From Leishmania mexicana MHOM/GT/2001/U1103 (Eukaryota; Euglenozoa; Kinetoplastea; Trypanosomatida; Trypanosomatidae), in the NCBI RefSeq assembly GCF_000234665.1, contig NC_018329.1, forward strand, positions 618,489 through 682,488: a DNA stretch of 64,000 bases. Reading direction: 5' to 3'. Of this stretch, positions 36,801 through 46,000 are shown piece after piece. The notes beneath the pieces are model-generated. The model had not been told where the DNA came from and did no database searches. It saw only the letters and a list, made by a program, of their open reading frames with translations. Made by a program: the position numbers and the translations under genes. Positions within the stretch are counted from its first letter, which is position 1, and each line of letters starts with the position of its first letter.

Positions 36801-39641
36801 CTGCAGGCTGTCCATGAAGAAAAAGGTGGTCGGCAGGGGAGGGTAGCGCAGCTCGTGGTTCGCCGCTGCGTCGGCGTCGCAGACACTGCCACTCTGCCCC
36901 AGGGTCGCCTCGGAGGCGTCACTGTGGCGGTGTGCCGGTGAGACCTGGCCACCACTGTTTGTCGTGCTGTTCGACCACTGCGGCTCCCACGAGGTCATGG
37001 CTAGCGCTGAGACGGAACTGTTTGTGTCCAACTGCTGCTCGGGCTCCAGCACCTCCACCTTTGGCTTGCGCCGCTTCCGTTCCTTGCCGACCGACGATGT
37101 CGCCGGCTGGCTTCGACTGTCAGAGTCCGCCGCCAATGTCCCACTCAGATCCTTGTCGCCTTCGTCATTCGACAACGTGGTCCTCGCCTGCAGTGGACTA
37201 CCGCTGCTCGAGTTCGCTGATGCGTGCCGCGGCTGTTGATGACACCGTTTCTCGGCCGCTGCTCCTTGTTCGGCCTTATCGCCTGCCTGCTGCACCTTAC
37301 GCTGCTGCAGCCGGCGGAGCCGCGTTGCCTCTGTGTAACAGGCATAGCGCAGCTCGTGTGGGTTGGTGACAGGAAAGAGGTAGTGATGGGCGCGATTTTG
37401 GCTGTCCGTCTGCGTGCCCACCGTGCCGTTCCCTCCACGGAGGTCGTGAGCAGCGCCACCTGCCGCGGCGCCGTTTTGTGCTGCTGGTGCATAAGCTGCC
37501 GAGATGGCCACTGCCGCCCCGTTTTCAGCGCCGGTGTAGGGCGCCGTGGCGCCCACGGCCACCGCTGCCGCTTCTGCGGCGTTGCGAGCGGCCATGCTCT
37601 GCACATCAAGGCTGTTGCGCCGCGGCTGGGTGAAGGGTGCTTGCCTTCCCTGCTGCGCCACCGGATTCGGTGCTCCGGCGGCCACGCCGTCATTGGCTGG
37701 GGACGGCATGCGGCTTAAACCACCTGCACTGGCTCCTGACGCCTCCGCCGGCATCGATCCGGTGGTCTCTTGGTTGAAGTGGGCGAGGGAAAGGGAAAAA
37801 CAGTCTGCGCCTTGGGCTTCCGCGCCACTGCTGTCGCGAGCCGAGCGCTGTGCCATGGCGGCGGCGCTTGCCGCAGTTCCGGCTGTGATCGCGCGCGCCA
37901 ATCGCGCTGCGGCTGACGGCACGCGTGCGTAATGCGTGCCACCACCACCCAGAGTGCTGGCGACCGCCTGATCACGCTCCACCTTGGTGGCAGCTGCGCT
38001 TGTGCTATGCTGCAACACGAGATAGCAGGTCAGCGTGTTGCTGCTCTTCAGTACAGCCCCTGCGACCGGGTCCACGCTGCCACAGTCCACGCCAGTGATG
38101 GTGAGCTTTGCTGTGCCTTGCAGGGAGGTGTTGAGCTCCATGAAAAGGTCCCCGGTACTGGCGTTGATGTAGGGTGGTGCAATGAACAGGTCCCTCACCG
38201 ACGCGATCACCTTGTACTCGAGCACGCGCTCCAGTCCGACCTGCTCACCTAAGCCGGGCCGCAGCCCAACGAGATGGTGAATGCAGTACAACCCACTGCT
38301 GCCAATGCGGTCCTCGCGGGTGATGTCGAGGCCGACATTTTCTTCCTCATGCATGAGCGCAGACTTTGCTGTGCGCGGACGCACACCGACCGAGGCCACT
38401 GCCGCCCCGGCCGCCGGCGTGCCGCCGCCAATGACTGTGGCAGAGTCTGCCGTGTAGTCGCGCTGCATCGCGAGGGTGCTTGTGTCCACTCTAAAGCGAA
38501 CCGAGGTCAGCGTCGTCACCGGTGCACCGTTGCTCACCGCCGTGAAGGCTATCGCGGGAGGCGGAAGCGTGTCGGCAGTCGGGATGTTCACATCCCAGTC
38601 AATGCGCCGTCGAGCACTTGCTAGGGTCTTGAGCTGTGCTTCGGCCCCCGTAAGCTCGGGAAGCAGCTCTTGGGCGAGGTGATACTGCAGCCGTGGCGGC
38701 TCCAACGCACCATTGCGCGGATTTGTGTGGGCAACCTCGATCACATCTTCGCCTGTGGTGCCGTAGAGGCGACGCAAAAGGCCGAGCGAGCTCGCCGTGG
38801 CGGTGATTTCGAGGGTCTGCTGCAGTAGCGGCACGCTCTCGGTGCGAGAGCGGCTGGTGCGAATCGCCTCCACCGTGACTACAGCGTCATCTGCGCTTCT
38901 ATCGATGGAGAACGAGGCGACGCAGGTCGGCGACGCTGCACGTCCGCGTGGCCGGCGAGAGGCGCCGCCACTGGCCGCCCCCAATGTCCCTCCAAATGCG
39001 CGGGCTCTGTCCGGAGAAACGCTTCTGCGCTGCGTTTCGCCGCCGGCCGAGGCAGCCGCTGCCGCCGCGCCGTGGGTATTGTTGAGCTGCGGCCCAATAC
39101 CTGGGCGGAGAAGCGCGTCAGGAACTACGCTTAGCGACCGCACCTCGCGTATTTCCTCCTGGACAGATGGCGACACCATCAGCTGCGGGTTCACCACGGC
39201 GCCGCCGACAACGTAGTAGGCCGGGGCATCGGTCGCCGTGGGTGCTGCTGCCAGCGCCACCTGAGAGCTCGGAAGCGCTCCAGCGCACGTCTGGCGTGCC
39301 ATCCACGTCTCTGCATTGGGTGGGCGTGGGACCCGCGCCGCAGCGAAGAAGTTACGCGCGGCGTAGTGGGTGGACGGCATCCGCTGCGCTGCTGGTGTGC
39401 CTCGCATGGAGGCAGAAGAAAGCCATGGCGGCACCGCTGCGGCGGGGCGCGATACGGCAGGGCTGTGCGGCGCCATGCGCCCAAGGCTAGGAATTGCTGG
39501 GAAGGCTGCTTGCTGCTGCTTGCGCGGCCGCGCGTTCGAACGCCGGTAGCTGCTGGCCGATCGAGCCGGAGGCGCGCCCGAAGCCAACTTTGACTGTGAC
39601 GTCATCGCTGGCCCGCGCGCCACCGAGTCACCTTTTGGCAT
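33831..39641 (-). CDS. Very large TPR protein (about 1936 aa)
   Basis: The frame continues for 1936 residues from MPKGDSVARGPAM. The C-terminal third (roughly residues 1180-1930) is a run of degenerate TPR-like helical pairs: LWNMAELFYLLKDTDSAIEC, AREKYGQSLALYEASHL, ALSKLLYTVGECSDALMWA, AVEHLSAAYAIAQ. TPRs form a protein-binding superhelix. Upstream is a beta-rich block (LYCIHHLVGLRPGLGEQV, LTITGVDCG), possibly an immunoglobulin-like or ASH-type fold, embedded in Ala/Ser/Gln-rich linkers. No membrane segment is seen. Large TPR scaffolds in trypanosomatids are often flagellar or basal-body proteins, which is only a guess here. The frame is open upstream to 39821; the chosen Met avoids repeat-like sequence, but the true start is uncertain. 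Confidence 0.8.
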   Translation of the reverse strand: MPKGDSVARGPAMTSQSKLASGAPPARSASSYRRSNARPRKQQQAAFPAIPSLGRMAPHSPAVSRPAAAVPPWLSSASMRGTPAAQRMPSTHYAARNFFAAARVPRPPNAETWMARQTCAGALPSSQVALAAAPTATDAPAYYVVGGAVVNPQLMVSPSVQEEIREVRSLSVVPDALLRPGIGPQLNNTHGAAAAAASAGGETQRRSVSPDRARAFGGTLGAASGGASRRPRGRAASPTCVASFSIDRSADDAVVTVEAIRTSRSRTESVPLLQQTLEITATASSLGLLRRLYGTTGEDVIEVAHTNPRNGALEPPRLQYHLAQELLPELTGAEAQLKTLASARRRIDWDVNIPTADTLPPPAIAFTAVSNGAPVTTLTSVRFRVDTSTLAMQRDYTADSATVIGGGTPAAGAAVASVGVRPRTAKSALMHEEENVGLDITREDRIGSSGLYCIHHLVGLRPGLGEQVGLERVLEYKVIASVRDLFIAPPYINASTGDLFMELNTSLQGTAKLTITGVDCGSVDPVAGAVLKSSNTLTCYLVLQHSTSAAATKVERDQAVASTLGGGGTHYARVPSAAARLARAITAGTAASAAAMAQRSARDSSGAEAQGADCFSLSLAHFNQETTGSMPAEASGASAGGLSRMPSPANDGVAAGAPNPVAQQGRQAPFTQPRRNSLDVQSMAARNAAEAAAVAVGATAPYTGAENGAAVAISAAYAPAAQNGAAAGGAAHDLRGGNGTVGTQTDSQNRAHHYLFPVTNPHELRYACYTEATRLRRLQQRKVQQAGDKAEQGAAAEKRCHQQPRHASANSSSGSPLQARTTLSNDEGDKDLSGTLAADSDSRSQPATSSVGKERKRRKPKVEVLEPEQQLDTNSSVSALAMTSWEPQWSNSTTNSGGQVSPAHRHSDASEATLGQSGSVCDADAAANHELRYPPLPTTFFFMDSLQSPLGYMRLTGWQDRLITLFREEDKDLLRSEPRTRFKREALQELSDGALAGMIANLYLWNGGVGNSSASGSGRRASVHPRRGSSVAASRNLSSGIESIFYHSSTSINNPFAVLANRGCVTTNGCSAGGGVQLKASVEVTTEKTFAVLRRLILCLAVEEERASTQLYNDTVQLCSQFCHSALLKTTALTRGTREGLQQAAAAILSAGSPASPRKMCTSGGGPDGNVGLSGKDIELLRSLEDALELSMTTMLIVGAYGEAVEYALQRVHTLCLLEGDTDALVNAAQRDLAEAYFFYGDYVTAATIAEDVVMLTRQLCDDAPDAYEVVEAELLCTVACVAAGKRDRLPHYIDNLELNMLPVNHGNDSVARAAQPLQQAQLRLVLVFAKTYLVRSGSVGATAGALAATRAATTASDDMQQNRSAAGSASPVSTGDMVTLLREAVHLLRGKGDLQEMEQSFFTVFPGQVRPSITSNSGDTGISMMLPTGCREQGAFTTGRASFKPVRVFGNPSTLSGGEGEDCGDVAAKMEAAQKRLRWNLLCLAGAQLLQNGHEQEGMEVAESAVKELVLGKHRHVERNQRATLAAVLWVGLMLAKSRMQPGQVTDIMPILKEMADRVVRTRGPLHPLAAKANLLYAYVAHYVTNNRHSASLATRSLAALERGVGPKSYDRLMAHYVVGLMTEAQQRWRPAVEHLSAAYAIAQTNRLAEDDLILMDTQFLGAILLCPPTAVLDLDTATLCARFQERLQRLRERVGPHSERLVVPLWNMAELFYLLKDTDSAIECLQQTTRLLDHRGILLVSTDVLKPKDVLILEQQKTMSGSAGNEDCDGRTGRSCAAQAAEARERGERLVAQRNALVQTSFDTVSQALHLATTLFMGAAMLESQGCTAEAREKYGQSLALYEASHLGDNTLAAVRIMEALSKLLYTVGECSDALMWARKAVDLLHIHYPKEWSLEHAAARKLVDATEYRLLVMEGTYVVQNGLPTHSEFVELL

Positions 39642-40509
39642 ATTCGAGCAGGCGGGGGAGGTTAGGGGAGCGTTCTGCGGCCGCGAACCGAGAGAGGCAC
39701 TGCGGCGTTGGACTGTGGGTGGTGCCGCAGCGCTCTGTGCAACGCGGTGAACGTGTTTGTGGGTGGGTGGAGTGGAGGGATTGGGGTGGGGTTGGCGCCA
39801 TTCCACTGAACACAAGATCAAGGGGGAAGGGTGTGAAAGAAGAGCAGGGCGGAGGCGATGCAGACGCGGAAAAAGGAATCACCGAGAGCCACGCTGCACA
39901 CAGGAAGAGAGAAGGGTGTGGCAGCCATGAAGAGGCTAAACCGCAGGGCACACACACACACACACACACGCACACGATGTGGGGCGATGGGCGCGCGCGT
40001 GTGCAAGAGAGAGAGAGACTTGGTGCGCACTGACACCCGAGCTGTACCGGTGATACTTTTCTGTTTCTTATCCGCGTGTGCCACAGGCCCCACATCGCGT
40101 GGTGCGAAGCAGCGTTAGACACACGCTGGCGCTTCGCCCATCAGGTGGTTGGCACAGACGTGTTCGCAGTAGTTGGTCGCTCCGACGCAACGCCATCCGG
40201 GCCCTGACTGCCGACACCCGTAGCAGTAAACCGCCCTGCACCCTCCCCCACCCCACCACGTCGTAGGCGCTTGACCCTGTCACCACCAACAGTAGCTCGG
40301 CATTCAGCAGGAATAGGAGGAGGAGGGGGACGCACGGGGCCCTGAGATACGACGCACTGAGAGGTGTGTGTGTGTGTGTGTGTGCCCACCACACCCTTGT
40401 CATCCGGGGAGGGCGGAGGTGGCGAGCAAGCGAGAAAACGCCTACGCGCTGCATCTTCCGTGGCAGCACCAACCACCACCAAAACAGCCAAGAAGGCTTT
40501 GCCCTTTGC
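39642..40509. other. Spacer: HscB 3' flank and TPR gene 5' flank
   Basis: Contains the SIDER2-like element at 40093-40418, a CA run at 39951-39976 and purine-rich sequence at 39811-39860 that would be the pyrimidine tract for splicing of the TPR mRNA. No further gene seen. Confidence 0.7.
40093..40418 (-). mobile_element. SIDER2-like element, copy A of a near-identical inverted pair
   Basis: Its reverse complement recurs at 57334-57661. In a by-eye alignment I see only a few differences over 326 bp: one near 40097, one transition near 40122, one near 40413 and a longer TG run in the other copy. It shares diverged blocks with 2785-3168 in the same orientation but lacks about 210 bp between CGTGGTGCGAAGCAGC (40098-40113) and GGTTGGCACAGACGTG (near 40146-40161). 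It lies just after the HscB stop codon, so it should be in that mRNA's 3' UTR. Confidence 0.65.
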
Positions 40510-41364
40510 CTACTCGAGCATGCGCTCCTTCAGATGGTTCAGTGCCGTGGTCACGTACGTCCACTCGTGGACGATGTGATGAAAGGCGCCCATATCGCCG
40601 TCATTCCAGCTCTTGACGGCGTCCTTGAAGTAGCCAACGACGCGGTCCTCGAGGTCGAAGCGGAGCACAGACCACTGCTGACGCACGCCCTCGTCTGACG
40701 AGTCGCCAGCGAAGATCAACTCGTTCATGGCCAGCATCTCCATGAGGAAGTCGTCGCTCATGGGGGCATCGGGTCGCACCTCACGCGCCTTCATGGTGCG
40801 CTGGTCGTCCTCGAACAGCAGCTCCTCCTCCTCTGCTGCACTGAGCGGGCTACCCTTGACTTCTTCGGCCTTCACGAGGCGAGAGAGGTACCGGCAGCGC
40901 GAATACGGCGCCCGCAGAGTCTCGTACGCGGCGTTGGCGTACGTGGAAACATCGGTGCTGCTCTTCGTTTTGTTGGAGGTGCACGCAAACGGCAGCGGCG
41001 ATGACGAGGCCGCGGGGGTAACATCGGCCGCCTCTGCCTGCTGCTGCTGCTGCTGCTGCTGTTGCTGCGCCTGCACCTGCTGTTGGTCGGGGTGCACGAG
41101 ACGCTGGAGGTTGTGGTACTTCTTCTGCAGGGCTGCCACATCGAGGTCGGGGTGCTTGGCAATCCGGAAGAAATGAAAGTAGTTACCTTTTCCCGCATCA
41201 GTGCTGGGCGCTGCCGGGGTGGAGGAGGCGAAGGAGGAGCATCGGCGCTGCTGCTGCGTCATCCAGGGCAGAGAGGCAGCCCAGCACGCGACAGGAGCGT
41301 GGGACCGCACCACGAGACCTTTGAATACCCGCCGTTGCGCGAAGAGAGAGCACCGGGCGAGCAT
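40510..41364 (-). CDS. HSCB: HscB/Jac1-type mitochondrial J-protein for Fe-S assembly
   Basis: A 284-residue protein. The N-terminus MLARCSLFAQRRVFKGLVVR is an arginine-rich mitochondrial presequence. NYFHFFRIAKHPDLDVAALQ starts the J-domain and HPD is at 91-93, the motif that triggers Hsp70 ATPase. The C-terminal part (MSDDFLMEMLAMNEL, then RFDLEDRVVGYFKDAVKSWN) is the HscB three-helix bundle that binds the scaffold IscU/Isu. HscB hands nascent Fe-S clusters from Isu to Hsp70. Right after HPD, ten glutamines (100-109) and a Ser/Ala stretch are inserted before the helix with YANAAYETLRAP. Family proteins have a short turn there. The zinc-binding cysteines of animal HSCB are absent, as in yeast Jac1. 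A Met 30 codons upstream is less likely. Confidence 0.9.
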   Translation of the reverse strand: MLARCSLFAQRRVFKGLVVRSHAPVACWAASLPWMTQQQRRCSSFASSTPAAPSTDAGKGNYFHFFRIAKHPDLDVAALQKKYHNLQRLVHPDQQQVQAQQQQQQQQQQAEAADVTPAASSSPLPFACTSNKTKSSTDVSTYANAAYETLRAPYSRCRYLSRLVKAEEVKGSPLSAAEEEELLFEDDQRTMKAREVRPDAPMSDDFLMEMLAMNELIFAGDSSDEGVRQQWSVLRFDLEDRVVGYFKDAVKSWNDGDMGAFHHIVHEWTYVTTALNHLKERMLE

Positions 41365-42407
41365 CTCGGTGAACCTTGCAACAGAGATGGTCGTCGTGTC
41401 AGCTCGGAGAGGGGAGGGAGGAAGAAGAGGACTCAACTTGGGAGCCGCACGCAATCAAGTAACAGAGCGAAAGAGAAGTGTGCGTGTGCGTGTACATGCC
41501 GGGGGAGCGGAGGGCCGGTTGAGAGGTGGATGGACAGTGGTGGTGCATCCAAGGGGAGGTCATTGTACCAGTTCGCTGTCCCGGCAGCAGTGGGGAGGAG
41601 CGGAAGCGGCGTTCAAGCGGCCGTTATACCAGTTGCGCAGGATGGATACATCCACATACATGCGCATCGCGGACTGGGCGCCCTCTCGTGGCGGGTCTAG
41701 AGAGCGGAGCCGGCGATTCAAAGTGGAGAACCGGAGAAACGCGCAGGGGAGAGAGGCGGGAGAGGCTGCGGCGAGGTCTTCGTGAGAAGCCGCCGCGCGC
41801 ACAGGCACATCCACGACCACATGAAGACGGCAACTGTTGTTAGCGGCAGTGAGTTGTACAGTAGGAAGCGGAAAGACGAAGCAACGAACGTCAAAAGTGT
41901 TTGCAGGGTAGCGGGAAGGAAAGGGAAGGGAAGGGAGGGGGGGGGATGGGGGAACAGCGATGACAGCGGGGGTGATAGTAGCGTGTAGAACATGCGACGA
42001 GAGAAGCAGGACAGTGGGATCCCGCGCACAACCGTGGAGGACAGAGAAGCGAAATGTGGGGGGAGGGGAGGGGGTCAAGCGAGAAGGACGGCGCATGTAG
42101 AGATGATGCTTCCATGAACACAAGAAAGCCTTCCATTATATATACCAAAGGGAGAGAAGTCCTAAAGAAAGGGGGCACACACGCCCGCGAGAGAGGGGGG
42201 GGGTGGGCAACAGTAGCGCCAAACAGTACAGTCCCGTACGTAAACAAAAGGTGACGTGGTGCCTGTCTGTGTGGGAGAGCACGACGGCAGCGGTGGTGGT
42301 GGTGGGATGGGGTAGGGGCGTGAGGAAAGGTAACAAGAAGAAAACACTTTTGTGTTTCTTTTCCGTTTTCTTTTTCATATCAGCCAATCATGCGACACGT
42401 GCGTGTG

Positions 42408-42456
42408 CACACACACACACACACAGATATATATATATATATATATAAATATATAT
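42408..42456. repeat. (CA)n followed by (AT)n
   Basis: CA run passing into AT-only DNA, giving a weakly paired island. Confidence 0.88.
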
Positions 42457-42570
42457 TTTACATACATGCACGTATATGCATACCTCTATGTACATACAGC
42501 CCTCAAGTACAGAACGAGCTGTATCTGTGCATGCACGCCACAACGCGCATCTCCTTTCTCAGCTGCTTCG

Positions 42571-42626
42571 AGGGAAAGGGAGGGAGGGGAGGGAGGGAGG
42601 GGAGGGGAGGGAGGGGGGGGGAAGGG
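42571..42626. repeat. Homopurine GGGA-type tract
   Basis: About 56 bp of nearly pure G/A with GGGA units. On the minus strand it is a long C/T tract in the LRR gene 3' flank. Confidence 0.85.
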
Positions 42627-43079
42627 GACCGTCTGTCTGTGTGTGTGTGTGTGGTACACCTACGACCTAGACGCTCCACGCCATGACGAGGAGGCGAAAC
42701 CGAGAAGACGAGCGAAGAGAGGAAGGACTAGAAGACGGTGCAGCAAGATAGGGGGAAGGGGGGAGGGTTGGGTGGTCTGCGCAAGGGGAGAGCAGCGGCA
42801 TACTTCACACGGGGATCGAAACCTCGCATCATCATCAACGCCGATACATCTTTGCATGAAAGGCGAATACACCAGACCACACCGCAACAAGGAGGATCGT
42901 AGCAGTCGCAGTCACTACCGTCTTGGTGTCAAACCCCACACTTCGTACACGTTGGCAGGGAGGAGGCAGAGCGAAGATCGGTGAGATGGGGAGCAACACA
43001 TCACTTGTGCCATCCACACCCTTGCCTTCCGCCTCCCTTCCGAGCCTCACCTGCCGCTACACGCCGCTCGTGCGACGCG

Positions 43080-46000
43080 CTAACGACGGCCAGTGTATGC
43101 GGCCAGCACCTGCGTCGGGTCAAGGAGACGCAACGCTTCACTCGTTGTCACAGACGGGCCGGCCGCCGCCAGCGCGGCCTCGATGTGCGCAGCGTGCATT
43201 TTGACTGCCTGCACGCGGTGGAAGAGGAGGGGCAGCGTTGCCGCAGCACCGCCGCCCTTCTGACCTGCATGGTCGGCAGTGGCAATGACGCTAGCGGCCG
43301 CCGTCGCCGACGTCGCACGCGTCAACTTTTCCTCCAGGTAGGCGACGCGCGAGCGCACAAAAGCCGGCGAGAAGAGAAGTGCGGTCAGCACCGCGGTGAG
43401 GGTGAGCTGTGTAGCGACCCACTGCCGTGGACGCTGCTGTGGGAGCATCTGCGCGGCTTTCACGGAGGAGCGCGTTTGGGGGCCTGCTGCAGCGGACGCA
43501 GATAAAAGAGACGCGGAAGCCCCGCCGTCGGGGAGGAGGGCCGATGCTGCGCCCCTGACCGGCCGCCTGCTCTTCGCCTCGGCGCTGCCGTTCTCCTCCG
43601 TCGCCAGCAGCGACTCCTTCTTGTTCCGGGGCCCGGTGCTAGAGGAGCGAGGCTGAAGCTCTGCGGTGGTGGCCTTCGACATTGACGCCGCTGCAATGGC
43701 TCGCTCGTGCACGGCGTGGTGCGCCGCAAGAGCGTCGCACATCGACTGCACGCCCTCCTCGGCCACAGGCACCCGCAGCAGCGTTAGCAACGGACCCAGC
43801 ACGTGCGATGCGTACGGGCCGATCGGCCGCACAAGGTGTTGCACCGCCTCGGGGTCCCGCAGGGAAACCGGAGAGACGGAGGTGGCTGCAGCGTTGCCTC
43901 TGGCTCCCGCATTGCTGCTGATTGCGGCCTCCGGAGGGGGTGCCGTGATGGCGGCGCTGCTGCTACTGCTCTTGCGGATGAGGCTGACCGACCCGCTGGC
44001 GTCCTCGATGCTCTTGCCAAGGGCCACTACAACGCCGGGGCTTCCTCCAGCTGTCGCTCCTGCCACCATGTAGGGGCCTGTGAGAAGCTGCCACACCAGC
44101 TGTGGCTCACTACGCAGCGCCGCTCGCGCAGCGTCCAGGGCCGCGGCCGCGGTTGGTACTCCTCCGGCGGCGGTGTCGGCGCCGCCACCACCACGCGTGG
44201 CCACCGAGCCGGGCTTTGTATTGCCTCTGTGTGCAGTTCCCTTTGACGCGGCAACGCATTTTCGGTCGTGCTGGGAGGCAGAGCCGCGCACGTTACCGCC
44301 ACCGCCGCCGGCGGGGCTTCCGACGTTGTCGGAATGTGACAGGAGTGTCATGGCCTGCCTCGCCGCCACGGTGGTGCACACGACCTCGCCGGGTCCGCTT
44401 TCGCTCCCGACGGCGGACCACTCGCGCAGCGGCAGCAGTCGCAGTAGTTCAGCGCCACCGTACTCGCCCTCCAGCGCCTGGAGCTCCTTCAAGGAGTAGA
44501 CGTCGTGCAGCAGCACCAGAATCTCCGTGAGCGCCTCCTGCTGAGTTGTGGAGGGCGAGACCACGCCGATGCAGTTGGGGGACGCTTCTGAGGCCCCGGT
44601 GGCGGCCGGTGAAGCCACAACGGCTCGTGGCGACTTGGCGACGGTTTCCGTGGCACCACCAACCGCAACGCGCACCGTCGCGTCCTCCCACGGCGGCGGG
44701 ATGACGGCATACTTGGTTTCCTGAATGGTACGCAAAGTGCTGTACTCAACAGGAATGCTGGTGGCGGCAGCGACAGTGGACGGCGGCGGCGATGGTGCGA
44801 CATTACGCTGCCCTGACCCTACACGCTCTTGCACAGCGGATAGCTTCTTCAGTGTTCCCAGCGAGCTCTGCCGTGCGGTTACGACGCGGACAACCTGAGC
44901 GGAGGCCTGCAGGGTACGCTGCAGCGTGGTGAGTCGATCAGGTGCCAGCCCCTTCACAGGCAGCAGCCGGCTCACTGCAGGTGGAGAGGCCGCGGCCGGC
45001 AGGAGCGGCGCCATGCCCTTGCATGATGTCGCCGAGCCGCCTCGGACGGTGCGGAAATATAAACTGTCGTGTATCGAGGGCAGCAGTGGGTTAGCGGTTG
45101 CGGCTGAGGGGAGGGGCCCTGATCTGGTGGATGCTGCTGCTGCTGCGAGCTGCGAAGTGGCTGACTCAGGTGTGCCGGCCGTCTCTGCAGACGAGGGAAA
45201 GAGAGGGCGATCAAACGACACCTCGATTATCACGTTCAGCGCCGCTGTGCCACTGCCGACATTCACTTGTGTCGCCGCCGCCGCTGCCGTGATAGTGGTC
45301 GTTGCAGGCGGGACGGACGGTGTCTTGATCGGCTTGCGGCCCGCGTGCAGCGGCGATGACGGGGCTGAGGGACTGGCGGAGCTAGATCCCGACACTCGAA
45401 AGTTAGGGGCAGAGACCAGGAAGCTGCTCTGCGTCTCCGGCCTTTCCACGTTTCCTTCGGCACTCTCCGAAGCCGCCGCTGCCGCCGCCATCTGTGTCCG
45501 TTGCCAGCCATCAGCGGAGAGCGGCATGCCTGGCTGCGAGAGTGTCCAGACAGCGTGAAAGGACTCCCATGTCTCCTCTTGCTGTCGCCAGGCAGCAGCG
45601 GTGCTCTGCGATGCCGCTTCCTGTGCTTGCCGCTGTTGGCGAAGGTACGCCGCGTAGACGCGCTCCAAGTCCTTCGCCGTGAGAGACTTGGCAAAGGGGT
45701 CGCCCGCCGCTCTCAGACGCGTCGTGCAGCTTGGGGAGGTACGTGGTCGAGCGCTGCTCACCGCAGTGTCCGCGGAAGTGGCGGCGCTGTGTGAACGGCT
45801 CTCGTGTGCGCGCCCGTTCCACCGCGTCGGTGCCGCTGCCTCCTCGCGCTCCTTTGGTGTGACGGACTGGCGATCAAGCACCTCCACCTGGGGGAGCGCC
45901 GCTATACATCGCTCGCGGTATCGCGACTCCCCCGTGAGTGGGTTGCCGCGCAGATCCAGAAAGCGAAGGTTTCGCAGCCGCTTCAGCGCATCCAGCACCT

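Larger units (their letters stand above)
41365..43079. other. Spacer: LRR gene 3' flank and HscB 5' flank
   Basis: No gene seen in 1.7 kb. A purine block (42571-42626) is an almost pure G/A tract, next to CA/AT runs at 42408-42456. Confidence 0.65.

Noticed and set aside
40510..41364. Generic DnaJ chaperone
   Set aside because: The order NYFHFF, HPD and the C-terminal three-helix FLMEMLAMNEL region is specific for HscB/Jac1, with no Gly/Phe or zinc-finger regions.
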